Assembly: GCA_964565405.1 (NCBI GenBank)
Contig: CAZMEW010000009.1
Coordinates: 1-41,164, forward strand
Direction of reading: 5' to 3'
DNA length: 41,164 nucleotides
From: UBA922 sp964565405
GTDB taxonomy: Bacteria; Patescibacteriota; Patescibacteriia; Magasanikbacterales; UBA922
In this document: piece by piece, positions 7,255 through 14,770 of the stretch
Position numbering within the stretch: position 1 is the stretch's first letter
Layout of the letters: each line of letters opens with the position of its first letter
Made by a program: the position numbers and the translations under genes
The notes under the pieces: model-generated
What the model was told of the DNA's origin: nothing
Database searches by the model: none
What the model saw: only the letters and a program-made list of their open reading frames with translations

Positions 7255-8313
7255 ATGCTCCAAAAATACATTGATCTCAAAACCAAGTTTCAAGCACTCG
7301 AAGCAGATCTACAAAATCCGGTAGTTCTTGGTGATCAAAAAAAATTGAAAACCGTATCGCAAGAATATAATGAACTCAAAGAAACTGTAGAAGGTATATC
7401 GGAATTAGAGAATATTGAAAAAACAATCGCAGAATATGAAGTAGTCATACAAGCACAAGAAGATGCTGATCTGGTGTTACTTGCACAAACTGACTTACCC
7501 GAACTTGAAGCAAAAAAGCAAGCTCTAGAAAAAAAACTTGCAGAAATGACTCGCCCCACTGACCCCATGGATAAAAAAAGTGTCATTATCGAAATCCGAG
7601 CTGGAGCAGGTGGCGACGAAGCAGCACTTTTTGCAGGAGACCTACTCCGCATGTATATGCGCTATGCAGAAAAAAAAGATTGGAAAACCACACTTATCAG
7701 TGAACATCAGATCGGAATCGGCGGATTCAAAGAAGTCGTATTTTCAATCGATGGGTACAGTGTCTATCGCGACATGAAATATGAAATGGGAGTACACCGC
7801 GTACAGCGAATACCAGAAACTGAAAAAAGTGGAAGAATCCACACATCGACAGCGAGTGTCGTAGTGCTACCAGAAGTAGAAGAAACTGAAATCGAAATCA
7901 ATCCCAAAGATCTTCGCATCGATACATTCATGGCCGGCGGAAAAGGTGGACAGAGTGTTAATACCACTTATTCTGCAGTACGTATCGTGCATATTCCGAC
8001 CGGAATGATGGTACAATGCCAGGATGAGCGATCACAGACACAGAATAAAATCAAAGCAATGAATGTACTCCGTGCACGTCTCTACGAAATGGAGCGAGAG
8101 AAAAAACAGGCAGCACTCGATGCTAAACGTAAAAGCCAGATTGGTACGGGTGATCGTAGTGAAAAAATCCGCACCTACAATGTACCGCAAGATCGTATTA
8201 CTGATCATCGAATTCATCAAAGCTGGAATAATATTGGTAATATCCTCAACGGAGACTTACATCCAGTGATTGAGGCAATTCGCACTGAGGAATACAAACA
8301 ACTCGATGTCTAA
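7255..8313 (+). CDS. prfA: peptide chain release factor 1
   Basis: Class I release factor reading UAA and UAG. The catalytic GGQ sits in GGKGGQSVNTTYSAVR. The stop-recognition tripeptide is P-E-T (in RIPETEKSGRIHTS), the P-x-T type of RF1 rather than SPF of RF2. An N-terminal coiled-coil domain precedes it, and the length of 352 residues is normal. The last bases overlap the prmC start (ATGTCTAA), so the two are coupled; PrmC methylates the GGQ glutamine. Confidence 0.96.
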   Translation: MLQKYIDLKTKFQALEADLQNPVVLGDQKKLKTVSQEYNELKETVEGISELENIEKTIAEYEVVIQAQEDADLVLLAQTDLPELEAKKQALEKKLAEMTRPTDPMDKKSVIIEIRAGAGGDEAALFAGDLLRMYMRYAEKKDWKTTLISEHQIGIGGFKEVVFSIDGYSVYRDMKYEMGVHRVQRIPETEKSGRIHTSTASVVVLPEVEETEIEINPKDLRIDTFMAGGKGGQSVNTTYSAVRIVHIPTGMMVQCQDERSQTQNKIKAMNVLRARLYEMEREKKQAALDAKRKSQIGTGDRSEKIRTYNVPQDRITDHRIHQSWNNIGNILNGDLHPVIEAIRTEEYKQLDV

Positions 8314-9154
8314 ACAAGTCGCACAACTTCTCACATATGCATCAGCACATATAGGCAGGCTCGATGCTGAATTACTCTTAGCTTACACCCTCAAAAAGAC
8401 ACGAGAATTTTTGATTGCACACCCTGAATGGCAGATAGGAAAAATACAAGAATGGACTTTTAAAAAATACATTACAAAACGAACAAAAGGAACTCCGCTA
8501 GCACAGCTCACCCGACACAAAGAATTCTTTGGTCTTGATTTTCTAGTAAATAAGCACACACTCATTCCGCGACCAGAGACTGAAGTATTAGTAGAAGAAG
8601 CGATAAAAGAAATAAAAGAAAATACCGTACTTATCGATGTAGGAACCGGTTCCGGGTGTATCCCAATTTCAATACTAAAAACAATACACTTCCCAATCCA
8701 CGCCTACGCAACGGACATCTCAGGAAAAGCTCTCAAAATCGCCAAAAAAAATGCACAAAAACATTTTACAAAAATAAAATTTTTCAGAGGGAACCTACTC
8801 GAACCAATGGTTAAAAACTATGGACTATCAATTCCAAACTCTGAGGTAATTATTACCGCCAATCTTCCCTATCTTACGGAAAAACAATTTGATGAAGAAA
8901 AATCAATACAACGCGAGCCCCACTCAGCACTTGTTGCAGAAGATAATGGACTTTACTTATACAAAAAACTTCTCGGACAAATTTCTCAATTAAAAAATTC
9001 ATCAATCATTTGTTTTCTCGAAATTGATCCCTTGCAGACAGAGATACTCTCTCAACATATCAACACCATTTTCTTGTATACGACAATAGAAATAATTAAA
9101 GACGGAATGGGAAATAATCGAATCATGAAGGTATTGACAAATACGCGAAAATAG
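8306..9154 (+). CDS. prmC: release factor glutamine methyltransferase
   Basis: SAM-dependent N5-glutamine methyltransferase acting on the GGQ of release factors. The Rossmann motif I is IDVGTGSGCIPISI, with motif II YATDISGKAL. The substrate-binding motif reads N-L-P-Y (ANLPYL) where most PrmC have N-P-P-Y. IPRPETEVLV, the other family hallmark, is intact. I chose the ATG at 8306, which overlaps the prfA stop by 8 bases, giving 282 residues; an earlier in-frame start at 8270 lies deep in prfA. The 3' end overlaps the promoter of the next gene. Confidence 0.93.
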   Translation: MSKQVAQLLTYASAHIGRLDAELLLAYTLKKTREFLIAHPEWQIGKIQEWTFKKYITKRTKGTPLAQLTRHKEFFGLDFLVNKHTLIPRPETEVLVEEAIKEIKENTVLIDVGTGSGCIPISILKTIHFPIHAYATDISGKALKIAKKNAQKHFTKIKFFRGNLLEPMVKNYGLSIPNSEVIITANLPYLTEKQFDEEKSIQREPHSALVAEDNGLYLYKKLLGQISQLKNSSIICFLEIDPLQTEILSQHINTIFLYTTIEIIKDGMGNNRIMKVLTNTRK

Positions 9155-9162
9155 CGTATTAT
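9134..9162 (+). promoter_or_regulatory. promoter of the first Nfu_N-like gene
   Basis: TTGACA (9134-9139), 17-base spacer, TATTAT (9157-9162). The -35 lies inside the end of prmC. Confidence 0.85.
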
Positions 9163-9235
9163 CATCGGTTACATTGTTAAAACCTGGACAACTGTAATGA
9201 TGGTCACCTAACCCCAAAACTAGGAAGGAAAGAAG

Positions 9236-9589
9236 ATGAAACGCAAGATCACCATCGAAACTACGGAGAACGAGGATACCCTCGTCTACCACCTCACCAT
9301 GGAGGTGAGTGCGGTCAGGTACCAAAAGCTAGATCGGCCGCTCTCCGAGCGGAGTCAGCCCTTCCTCGAACGGCTGGGCGAGACGGGCAAAAAGCTAGCG
9401 ATCGAGCTCATGTCGATCGAGGGAGTCGAACAACTAGCCTTCAAGCCCTACTCGATCGAAGTGCGAATCGGAGTCGCGTACGAGGCGGACGACGTCGATC
9501 CGCACGTGCTCGCGACCATCACAGGAGCCATGGCCCAGAAATTCGGAATCAAGGTAGACGACATCGACATCGACGACCAGTTCAAGTAA
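9236..9589 (+). CDS. stand-alone Nfu_N-like domain protein A, 117 residues
   Basis: The central part (about residues 48-100) resembles the Nfu/NifU-type N-terminal scaffold domain: LAIELMSIEGVEQLAF, a beta strand, then a helix after a D-rich turn. Nfu_N domains normally precede a CxxC iron-sulphur-binding domain. Here there is no Cys at all, so it is unlikely to carry a cluster itself. The C-terminus is acidic (DDIDIDDQ). It starts at ATG after GGAAGGAAAGAAG and is 63% GC in 9301-9360. It has the same length and layout as the gene at 9847-10200. The fold assignment is by eye and moderate; function unknown. Confidence 0.7.
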   Translation: MKRKITIETTENEDTLVYHLTMEVSAVRYQKLDRPLSERSQPFLERLGETGKKLAIELMSIEGVEQLAFKPYSIEVRIGVAYEADDVDPHVLATITGAMAQKFGIKVDDIDIDDQFK

Positions 9590-9627
9590 TAGTCTAGTAC
9601 AGACACAAGCTGTCACAAAAAATACAA

Positions 9628-9706
9628 AGCCGCAGGTTTCCAGGTCTCCTGTGGCTTCCCTTCACAAAAAGCCCTATATCGATTTCGGTATAGGGATTTT
9701 TAATTT
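9628..9706 (+). terminator. tandem hairpins ending the first Nfu_N-like unit
   Basis: The first hairpin AGCCGCAGG/CCTGTGGCT (9628-9656) has one G-U pair and no T-run. The second, CCCTATA (9672-9678) with TATAGGG (9689-9695), is followed by ATTTTTAATTT and is the likely terminator. Confidence 0.82.
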
Positions 9707-9726
9707 CTTAATTACGATCAAAGGCA

Positions 9727-9755
9727 TTGACAAGCAATGGGTAGTGTATTAGTAT
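9727..9755 (+). promoter_or_regulatory. promoter of the second Nfu_N-like gene
   Basis: TTGACA (9727-9732), 17-base spacer, TAGTAT (9750-9755). Confidence 0.8.
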
Positions 9756-9846
9756 CCTCAATTGTGTAGCACTAGAGCAACACATGAACCAAAGGATACT
9801 CATAAGCGAGGCAATGATGTGTGAATCAGCAAGCGGAGGTATCGTC

Positions 9847-10200
9847 GTGACGAACGAAGTAAACATCGTACAGGAAGTGCACCAAGACCCGAACGCCATC
9901 ACCTGGCACACCACCGTCAAACTCACGACCGCTGACCAGATCTCGATTGATCGACATCCGGGTGGTAGACACCGTCGAGAGCTCACTGATGCGGGCTTGT
10001 CCCTCGTCGATCGACTCCTGCAAATTGGAGGCATCCATTCGCTCGAACTCCGTCACCACAAGATCACGGTCCACAAAGGACCGGCATTCAAGTGGGAGAC
10101 CGTGAACCCGCCGGTTCACGCGGCTCTGATCGACATGGTTTCGAAGGCCACGGGCGCACCGAAGAGCACGATCAAGATCAAGCATCCCGACCCCTCCTGA
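9847..10200 (+). CDS. stand-alone Nfu_N-like domain protein B, 117 residues
   Basis: I chose the GTG at 9847 because CGGAGGT lies 6 bases upstream. An in-frame ATG at 9784 has no ribosome binding site. With this start the protein is 117 residues, exactly the length of the upstream paralogue. The region after residue 47 (LVDRLLQIGGIHSLEL, HKITVHKG, W-x-x-V, HAALIDMV) fits the Nfu_N pattern: small helix, I-x-G-[VI] turn, ITV strand, W-x-x-V helix. There is no Cys, so no metal-cluster site of its own. The C-terminus is basic (KIKHPDPS), unlike the acidic end of protein A. Row 10081-10140 is 62% GC. The gene has its own promoter and terminator. Confidence 0.7.
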   Translation: MTNEVNIVQEVHQDPNAITWHTTVKLTTADQISIDRHPGGRHRRELTDAGLSLVDRLLQIGGIHSLELRHHKITVHKGPAFKWETVNPPVHAALIDMVSKATGAPKSTIKIKHPDPS

Positions 10201-10226
10201 GGTCTTAGGGACTCAGAACTACACGT

Positions 10227-10306
10227 AGGCTGCGACTTTCGTCGTAGCCTCCGTTCAAAAAAACAAAACACCCTTCTACTTTATTGTCGAAGGGTGTCTT
10301 TTTTTA
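10227..10306. terminator. hairpin plus bidirectional terminator between convergent genes
   Basis: A 10-bp hairpin at 10227-10250 (one G-U) is followed by ACACCCTTC (10268-10276) with GAAGGGTGT (10289-10297). The second hairpin is flanked by A-runs and T-runs, so it can end both the 9847 gene (plus) and the DUF3048 gene (minus). Confidence 0.9.
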
Positions 10307-10313
10307 TTTCTTA

Positions 10314-11399
10314 TTACTTATATTCTACTCCTCCGACTTGATTCACTACTTCTATCCAAATTTTTCCTGAAGTAAAGGGAATTTCAACTCCAGTTTTATC
10401 ATAAAATCTTGTTTTTGATTCTCGCGAAGATTTTTTCCAGGTCCCCTCCACCATATTTCCTTTGGCAAAGGCCGTCGCGTGCCCTTCTCCTATTGTATCC
10501 ATTTCAATGCGGAGTTCTGAATCGAGAACCCGCGTCTCGACGCGCTGTACCACGATAGTATCCGCACTAATTTGTGTACCATCCTGATCTACATGTGATT
10601 TTTTCAACTGATAACGCATATATTTTTCGGTTGAGGTCACGTACCTCCATTCCGCTTCATATACAGGTGGCAAAAAACTGACAATAATCGAAGTAACACA
10701 TCCCGCGCTACACGGTACGACCTCAGTATAATTCCACGATTCAATTAAATCAGTATGATATTTTTCCCCAAAGTCTTGCCAGCCCTGAGTCCACTGTTCA
10801 CTTGAAGTATATGTATTGTGTGGTGCATATCTATCAGTGCTTCGCCAAAAATAGTCGCCTTTATAAAATTCATTAAAATCAAAGTAGACACCATCTTTCA
10901 TCCCCCAATATAATGATTCTAGTGCATCAGGTGACCCACCCACGTGCATATACATGGGTACCCCAAATTCTCTTAACCAATCAAGAAAATATGGTCTAGC
11001 GCTACGTACTGGCCCAACCTTAGAAACAACAGTGTCAATGGGAAATAGCGCCATGAAGCGAGAATAATTCGCTTCAACCGGAGCTTCATACACAACCGAT
11101 GCTTTCGAAAGTCCAGACTGAGGTCTCGCATCTAGATGATTCTCAATCATAACCGCAACTAGTTTTGGATTCTCTTCCCCAGGAGAGACACACCTACCAT
11201 CAATCAAACGGGGAGCGCACATGACCCGAGCCTGTTCAGAAACAATCTCACTATCACCTCCAAAATATGAGGACTGATAATGTGCCTGTACAAAAAACCA
11301 CGATAACAGAATAATTCCGGCAGCCACAAATGCAGCCGAGGCAATATGGATAATGGTGATCTCCTTTTTTCCAATAACAAATGGTATATCTTTTTTCAT
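10314..11399 (-). CDS. DUF3048 (YerB-like) membrane-anchored extracellular protein
   Basis: 361 residues with a short cytoplasmic N-terminus and one transmembrane anchor at about residues 15-37. An extracellular part follows with the DUF3048 signature VMIENHLDARPQSGL, then VYEAPVEANYSRFMALF and GPVRSARPYFLDW. Further on is a second half typical of the C-terminal DUF3048 domain (ETRVLDSELRIEMDTIGEG, GNMVEGTWKK). The biochemical role is not known; YerB of Bacillus is a lipoprotein of this family. Two Cys in MCAPRLIDGRC and two in CSAGC may form disulphides. The gene stands alone, with a -10 close to the start. Confidence 0.9.
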   Translation of the reverse strand: MKKDIPFVIGKKEITIIHIASAAFVAAGIILLSWFFVQAHYQSSYFGGDSEIVSEQARVMCAPRLIDGRCVSPGEENPKLVAVMIENHLDARPQSGLSKASVVYEAPVEANYSRFMALFPIDTVVSKVGPVRSARPYFLDWLREFGVPMYMHVGGSPDALESLYWGMKDGVYFDFNEFYKGDYFWRSTDRYAPHNTYTSSEQWTQGWQDFGEKYHTDLIESWNYTEVVPCSAGCVTSIIVSFLPPVYEAEWRYVTSTEKYMRYQLKKSHVDQDGTQISADTIVVQRVETRVLDSELRIEMDTIGEGHATAFAKGNMVEGTWKKSSRESKTRFYDKTGVEIPFTSGKIWIEVVNQVGGVEYK

Positions 11400-11409
11400 A
11401 CTGTTCGAT

Positions 11410-11439
11410 AGTATAGCCTATATATGAAAGGGCGTCGAA
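11410..11439 (-). promoter_or_regulatory. promoter of the DUF3048 gene
   Basis: TTCGAC (11434-11439), 18-base spacer, TATACT (11410-11415). The transcription start would fall very near the ATG, giving an almost leaderless mRNA. Confidence 0.5.
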
Positions 11440-11454
11440 AAATCATACACAAAC

Positions 11455-11483
11455 TAAAACCGCCAGTGATACTGGACGGTTTA
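11455..11483 (-). terminator. terminator of rplY
   Basis: On the minus strand AAACCGTCCAGT pairs with ACTGGCGGTTT (one G-U) around a 3-base loop, and TTTAGTTT follows. Confidence 0.8.
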
Positions 11484-11494
11484 TAAGGTATTCA

Positions 11495-12169
11495 TTATTT
11501 CTTTTCAGAAGTCGCTGCATCACCTTCAGGAGCCTCTTCTTTCTTTCCTTTCTTCTCAACCTCAATTTCTTCAAGAGTAGGTGCACTAGCTGTTTCCATT
11601 GCTTTAAGTTCATCCTCAGAAAGTGGAGGAGTCACTTTAGCAACGAGTTGCTCTTTATTCCCAATAACAGTGAGTCCAGGGGGTAATTGCAAGTCTCCCA
11701 CATGAATTGTATCTTCAAATGTTTTCAAGCTAGATAGGTCAACCTGAACCTCACTAACCAAATCTTTAGGAAGACATTTAATTTCAATTGAAGTGTGTGG
11801 CTTCATAAGTGTACCACCGAGTTCTTTTACCGCAGGTGCATCTCCCACAAAAACCAAATCAATATACGCGTTCATTTCTTCATTCATATTGATTTCCCGA
11901 AGATCAAAATGAATCGGGAAACCTTTGACTGGATCATACTGTACATCCTGAATAAGCGCTTTTACTGCATCTTTTTTACCTTCAAAGGTGATATCAATAA
12001 GACTTGATTCGCCTGCTGAAGAATACAATTTTGAAAATTCTGTTGAAGAAACAGAGACAGATACTGGCTCTCGGTGAGGTCCATAGATAACACCTGGCAA
12101 TTGACCCTCTGAACGAAGTTCAGCGAGTTTCTGCTGTGGTCGAGTTTTGAGTGTAAGAGAATACGCCAT
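11495..12169 (-). CDS. rplY: 50S ribosomal protein bL25 (CTC form)
   Basis: Binds 5S rRNA in the large subunit. The N-terminal bL25 domain (LAELRSEGQLPGVIYGP, VKALIQDVQYDPVKGFPIHFDL) is followed by the TL5/CTC beta domain (VKELGGTLMKPHTSIEIKC, LPKDLV, IHVGDLQLPPG). It ends in a Lys/Glu-rich tail after about residue 195. At 224 residues it is the long form. It lies 34 bases downstream of the small zinc-ribbon gene and probably shares its promoter at 12568-12596. Confidence 0.95.
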   Translation of the reverse strand: MAYSLTLKTRPQQKLAELRSEGQLPGVIYGPHREPVSVSVSSTEFSKLYSSAGESSLIDITFEGKKDAVKALIQDVQYDPVKGFPIHFDLREINMNEEMNAYIDLVFVGDAPAVKELGGTLMKPHTSIEIKCLPKDLVSEVQVDLSSLKTFEDTIHVGDLQLPPGLTVIGNKEQLVAKVTPPLSEDELKAMETASAPTLEEIEVEKKGKKEEAPEGDAATSEKK

Positions 12170-12203
12170 ACAATGATTTAAGTATTTGAAATTTTTCTAA
12201 AAA

Positions 12204-12554
12204 CTAACTAATAAGTAATTGACGAAGTACCGAGGGCTGAAGAAGCGCCTGGTAGCATTCGATAAGCTGGTCATCAGTCAATGATTCTTTGTGCCGGAAT
12301 CGAAGACTATCGTCATACGTAAGGTCACTCACCATACCGATAAGTCCGATACCGAGCTGTGTACTCCCCACGAGAAAGATAAGAGAATTCGAACAATTGA
12401 TACACGTTGCATGGAGTACATGCGAACCTTGTTTACTTTCAACGGTCCGTATATGCTCTAGCTCAAAACCAGCAGCACACACCGGGCACTCTCGCATTAC
12501 CTTAAAATGGGAGCGAAGAGAATCAAGTGAAAATTGTGGGTGTAATGAGCCCAT
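12204..12554 (-). CDS. small zinc-ribbon protein of unknown function, 116 residues
   Basis: I cannot name this protein. It carries CPVC at about residues 24-27 and CINC about 25 residues later, a four-Cys zinc ribbon, followed by a hydrophobic strand (LIFLVGSTQLGIGLIGMV) and a helical C-terminus. There is no signal peptide. It is first in a probable two-gene unit with rplY and has a promoter inside the rodA 3' end. Its codon use resembles the core genes. The pairing with a ribosomal protein gene might mean a translation-related role, which is only a guess. Confidence 0.75.
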   Translation of the reverse strand: MGSLHPQFSLDSLRSHFKVMRECPVCAAGFELEHIRTVESKQGSHVLHATCINCSNSLIFLVGSTQLGIGLIGMVSDLTYDDSLRFRHKESLTDDQLIECYQALLQPSVLRQLLIS

Positions 12555-12567
12555 ACAAAGCTGAAAT

Positions 12568-12596
12568 ACTATAGCAAATTAGTATGACTACGTCAA
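12568..12596 (-). promoter_or_regulatory. promoter of the zinc-ribbon gene and rplY
   Basis: TTGACG (12591-12596), 17-base spacer, TATAGT (12568-12573). The -35 overlaps the end of rodA. The leader would be about 7 bases, so translation is near-leaderless. Confidence 0.78.
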
Positions 12597-13697
12597 GAGT
12601 GTCCGCCGGTTCGACCGAGCAACACTCTCGGCGATTCCAATAAGTAGTAAATTGGCAATAAGAGAAGAACCTCCATAACTTACCAAAGGTAATGTAACAC
12701 CGGTTACCGGTAAAAGTCCAATAGCAGCTCCTACATTAATACTTACCTGTAACAAGAAGATAAGAGCAATCCCCAAGGCGACATACGAAGCAAACTCACC
12801 GCGAGCCCGATAGGCGATGAGCGCGAGACGAAACAACAATAAGGCATACAGACCAAGAAGGAGAATAGTGCCAACAAAACCTAATTCCTCTCCGATAACA
12901 GAAAATATAAAGTCAGTCTGAGCTTCAGGGAGAAAGTGGAGCTGACTTTGCGAACCAAATCCAAGCCCGCTACCAAATATACCCCCAGCACCAATGGCAA
13001 TAATAGATTGCGTTACGTTATAGCCAGAACCTAGAGGGTCACGTTCTGGACTAATAAACGTAAGAATACGATCCTTCTGATAATCTTGAAATAAAAAAAA
13101 CCATGAAGCAACAATCGTAATAATCCCAATAAAAAAGAGGCCGAAGGTATAACGCTTGGGAATTCCCGCCATAAGTATCATACCGAACCACACACCCACA
13201 AGTACCATGGCTGACCCAAAATCAGGTTGAAGCATAATAAGTCCAGCAAGAAATGCAGTTAGAGTGGTCATAACCAACAGAAATTGCCATGTCTGAAATC
13301 GGCGTGCCTGACGATCGATTCTCCATGCAAGAAATATAACCAACGCAATTTTTGCAAATTCAGAGGGTTGAAAAGAAAAATTCGCAATACGGAACCACCC
13401 GGTCGTACCACGAATAGTGGTGCCAAAAAACAGGACAAGAATAAGAAGGATAACAGCGGCCACGTAAATCAATTTAGAATGTGTCTCGTAAAATGAGATA
13501 TGCAATCGAGAAAGCATGACTGTTCCTACAATACCGATTCCCAGCGCGAGCGCTTGTCTCGAAAAAAAAGCAAGTCCTTCTCCTCGAGACAAATCAACAC
13601 TATAGATTGCAGCAAGTCCAATACAACCGAGAACAATGGCAGTAAAAAATAATACTGCGTCGTATCCTCGAAATGTCTTGATAAGAAAATTAATCAT
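12588..13697 (-). CDS. rodA: rod-shape determining SEDS glycosyltransferase
   Basis: Polytopic peptidoglycan polymerase (SEDS family) that works with a class B PBP in cell elongation. The 369 residues hold about ten membrane segments. Family motifs are FSFQPSEFAKIALVI, LQPDFGSAMV, QDYQKDRILTFISPERDP and PEAQTDFIFSVIGEELGF, ending with TGVTLPLVSYGGSSL. The YQKDRI and PEAQTDFIF context favours RodA over FtsW. The start follows a terminator of the upstream gene closely; I see no strong Shine-Dalgarno. Confidence 0.95.
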   Translation of the reverse strand: MINFLIKTFRGYDAVLFFTAIVLGCIGLAAIYSVDLSRGEGLAFFSRQALALGIGIVGTVMLSRLHISFYETHSKLIYVAAVILLILVLFFGTTIRGTTGWFRIANFSFQPSEFAKIALVIFLAWRIDRQARRFQTWQFLLVMTTLTAFLAGLIMLQPDFGSAMVLVGVWFGMILMAGIPKRYTFGLFFIGIITIVASWFFLFQDYQKDRILTFISPERDPLGSGYNVTQSIIAIGAGGIFGSGLGFGSQSQLHFLPEAQTDFIFSVIGEELGFVGTILLLGLYALLLFRLALIAYRARGEFASYVALGIALIFLLQVSINVGAAIGLLPVTGVTLPLVSYGGSSLIANLLLIGIAESVARSNRRTLLT

Positions 13698-13712
13698 AAA
13701 AATCTGTAGTCA

Positions 13713-13752
13713 GAACAAAATACACGATAACAAAAAACGTTGTCGTGTATTC
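13713..13752 (-). terminator. terminator between the 13772 gene and rodA
   Basis: 13-base arms 13719-13731 and 13739-13751 pair with one G-U. On the minus strand TTTTGTT follows. Confidence 0.8.
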
Positions 13753-13771
13753 TCCTGTGTAGTGTGAGTTG

Positions 13772-14662
13772 TTAAGGCTGCATATACACCTCTGTATCAA
13801 ACACATTGACAAGAGGAATAATGTCGACCGAATCGACACTCGTAATCGAAGAAACTACTCCCAATGAAACATCTCGTGTTTCACCGCCCTTAAAATTAGA
13901 AATAACAAGTGGAGAGACGCCCACGACTTCTTCGCCACGCTTAAACTCTACAATACTCGAAAACTCCCAAAAATCAAAGACCGTATTATTACTGACCGAA
14001 AATTGGATAATAGGACTTCCTATCTGTGATGATGGATTATCAATATACTGGAAACCATCAACTGAAATATTAATTCGCTCAGCAATATATTTAACAGGAT
14101 CTGCGATTTCATGTGGATCCACGCGCTCCCAGGTGGTGGCAAGTACGCGCAATGTTGCGCTACTGGGAGGAGTTTCTGATTCGTGGCCAAACACCACTAG
14201 CGGATGATCTTCCTTGGGTAAAATAACTGCTTCATGGGATTCGGTAGACCCGCCCCCACTGTATTCGAACTGATACATAATACGAGCAACCCAGTTAGTA
14301 TTAGGATTGGACACGTTGGATACCAAATCATACCGATTCGTAATACCAGAAAAAATCTGCGGAGAAGAAAATTCAAGTTGGTCTGGCGCAAAATGACTCT
14401 GTATTTCAGGAGAAACGTATGAGTAAGATAGATTCTTGAGATTGACCTGATCAATTGGGTAATCAACAATAAAATACTTTCCAATAAAAAAAACACTACT
14501 CCCAAGAGTTGCAACAATCCAAACAATTAAGGTAAGTAATATAATCTTATGCAAAGTTTCGTCGTGTTTTGCATACCACGTAGCGATCTGGAGGCTCTTA
14601 TTAGGAAACTCTCCTGTCGGATCTTCATACCGACTCAAGAGAGATGGTTTTTTATCATTCAT
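13772..14662 (-). CDS. membrane-anchored protein of unknown function, 296 residues
   Basis: I do not recognise a named family. A cytoplasmic stretch of about 38 residues precedes one transmembrane helix (around LLTLIVWIVATLGSSVFFIG). A large extracytoplasmic part rich in beta strands follows, with two Ig-like or FxLYD-like segments (LSNVSNPN..., FSVSNNTVFDFWEFSSIVEF). I set the start at 14662 because an extended -10 lies just upstream; an earlier in-frame ATG at 14722 lies upstream of that promoter. It is divergent from gyrB and followed by its own terminator. A role at the cell surface is an inference from topology. Confidence 0.8.
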   Translation of the reverse strand: MNDKKPSLLSRYEDPTGEFPNKSLQIATWYAKHDETLHKIILLTLIVWIVATLGSSVFFIGKYFIVDYPIDQVNLKNLSYSYVSPEIQSHFAPDQLEFSSPQIFSGITNRYDLVSNVSNPNTNWVARIMYQFEYSGGGSTESHEAVILPKEDHPLVVFGHESETPPSSATLRVLATTWERVDPHEIADPVKYIAERINISVDGFQYIDNPSSQIGSPIIQFSVSNNTVFDFWEFSSIVEFKRGEEVVGVSPLVISNFKGGETRDVSLGVVSSITSVDSVDIIPLVNVFDTEVYMQP

Positions 14663-14672
14663 AATGAATAAT

Positions 14673-14681
14673 AGTATAGCA
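14673..14681 (-). promoter_or_regulatory. extended -10 promoter of the 13772-14662 gene
   Basis: TGCTATACT on the minus strand, about 11 bases before the start codon. No good -35 is visible. Confidence 0.55.
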
Positions 14682-14712
14682 CAAATTTTGAATTTTCCCG
14701 AAGTTTTTATGC

Positions 14713-14741
14713 TTGCACTCACAAGAAAACCATGATAAAGT
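14713..14741 (+). promoter_or_regulatory. promoter of gyrB
   Basis: TTGCAC (14713-14718), 17-base spacer, TAAAGT (14736-14741). It is divergent from the promoter at 14673. Confidence 0.65.
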
Positions 14742-14770
14742 GTGGAACGAATATATACCTTTTTTTATTT

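Noticed and set aside
9434..10185. Minus-strand frames opposite the two Nfu_N-like genes
   Set aside because: GC-rich DNA gives long open frames on both strands. The plus frames have promoters, Shine-Dalgarno sequences and equal length.
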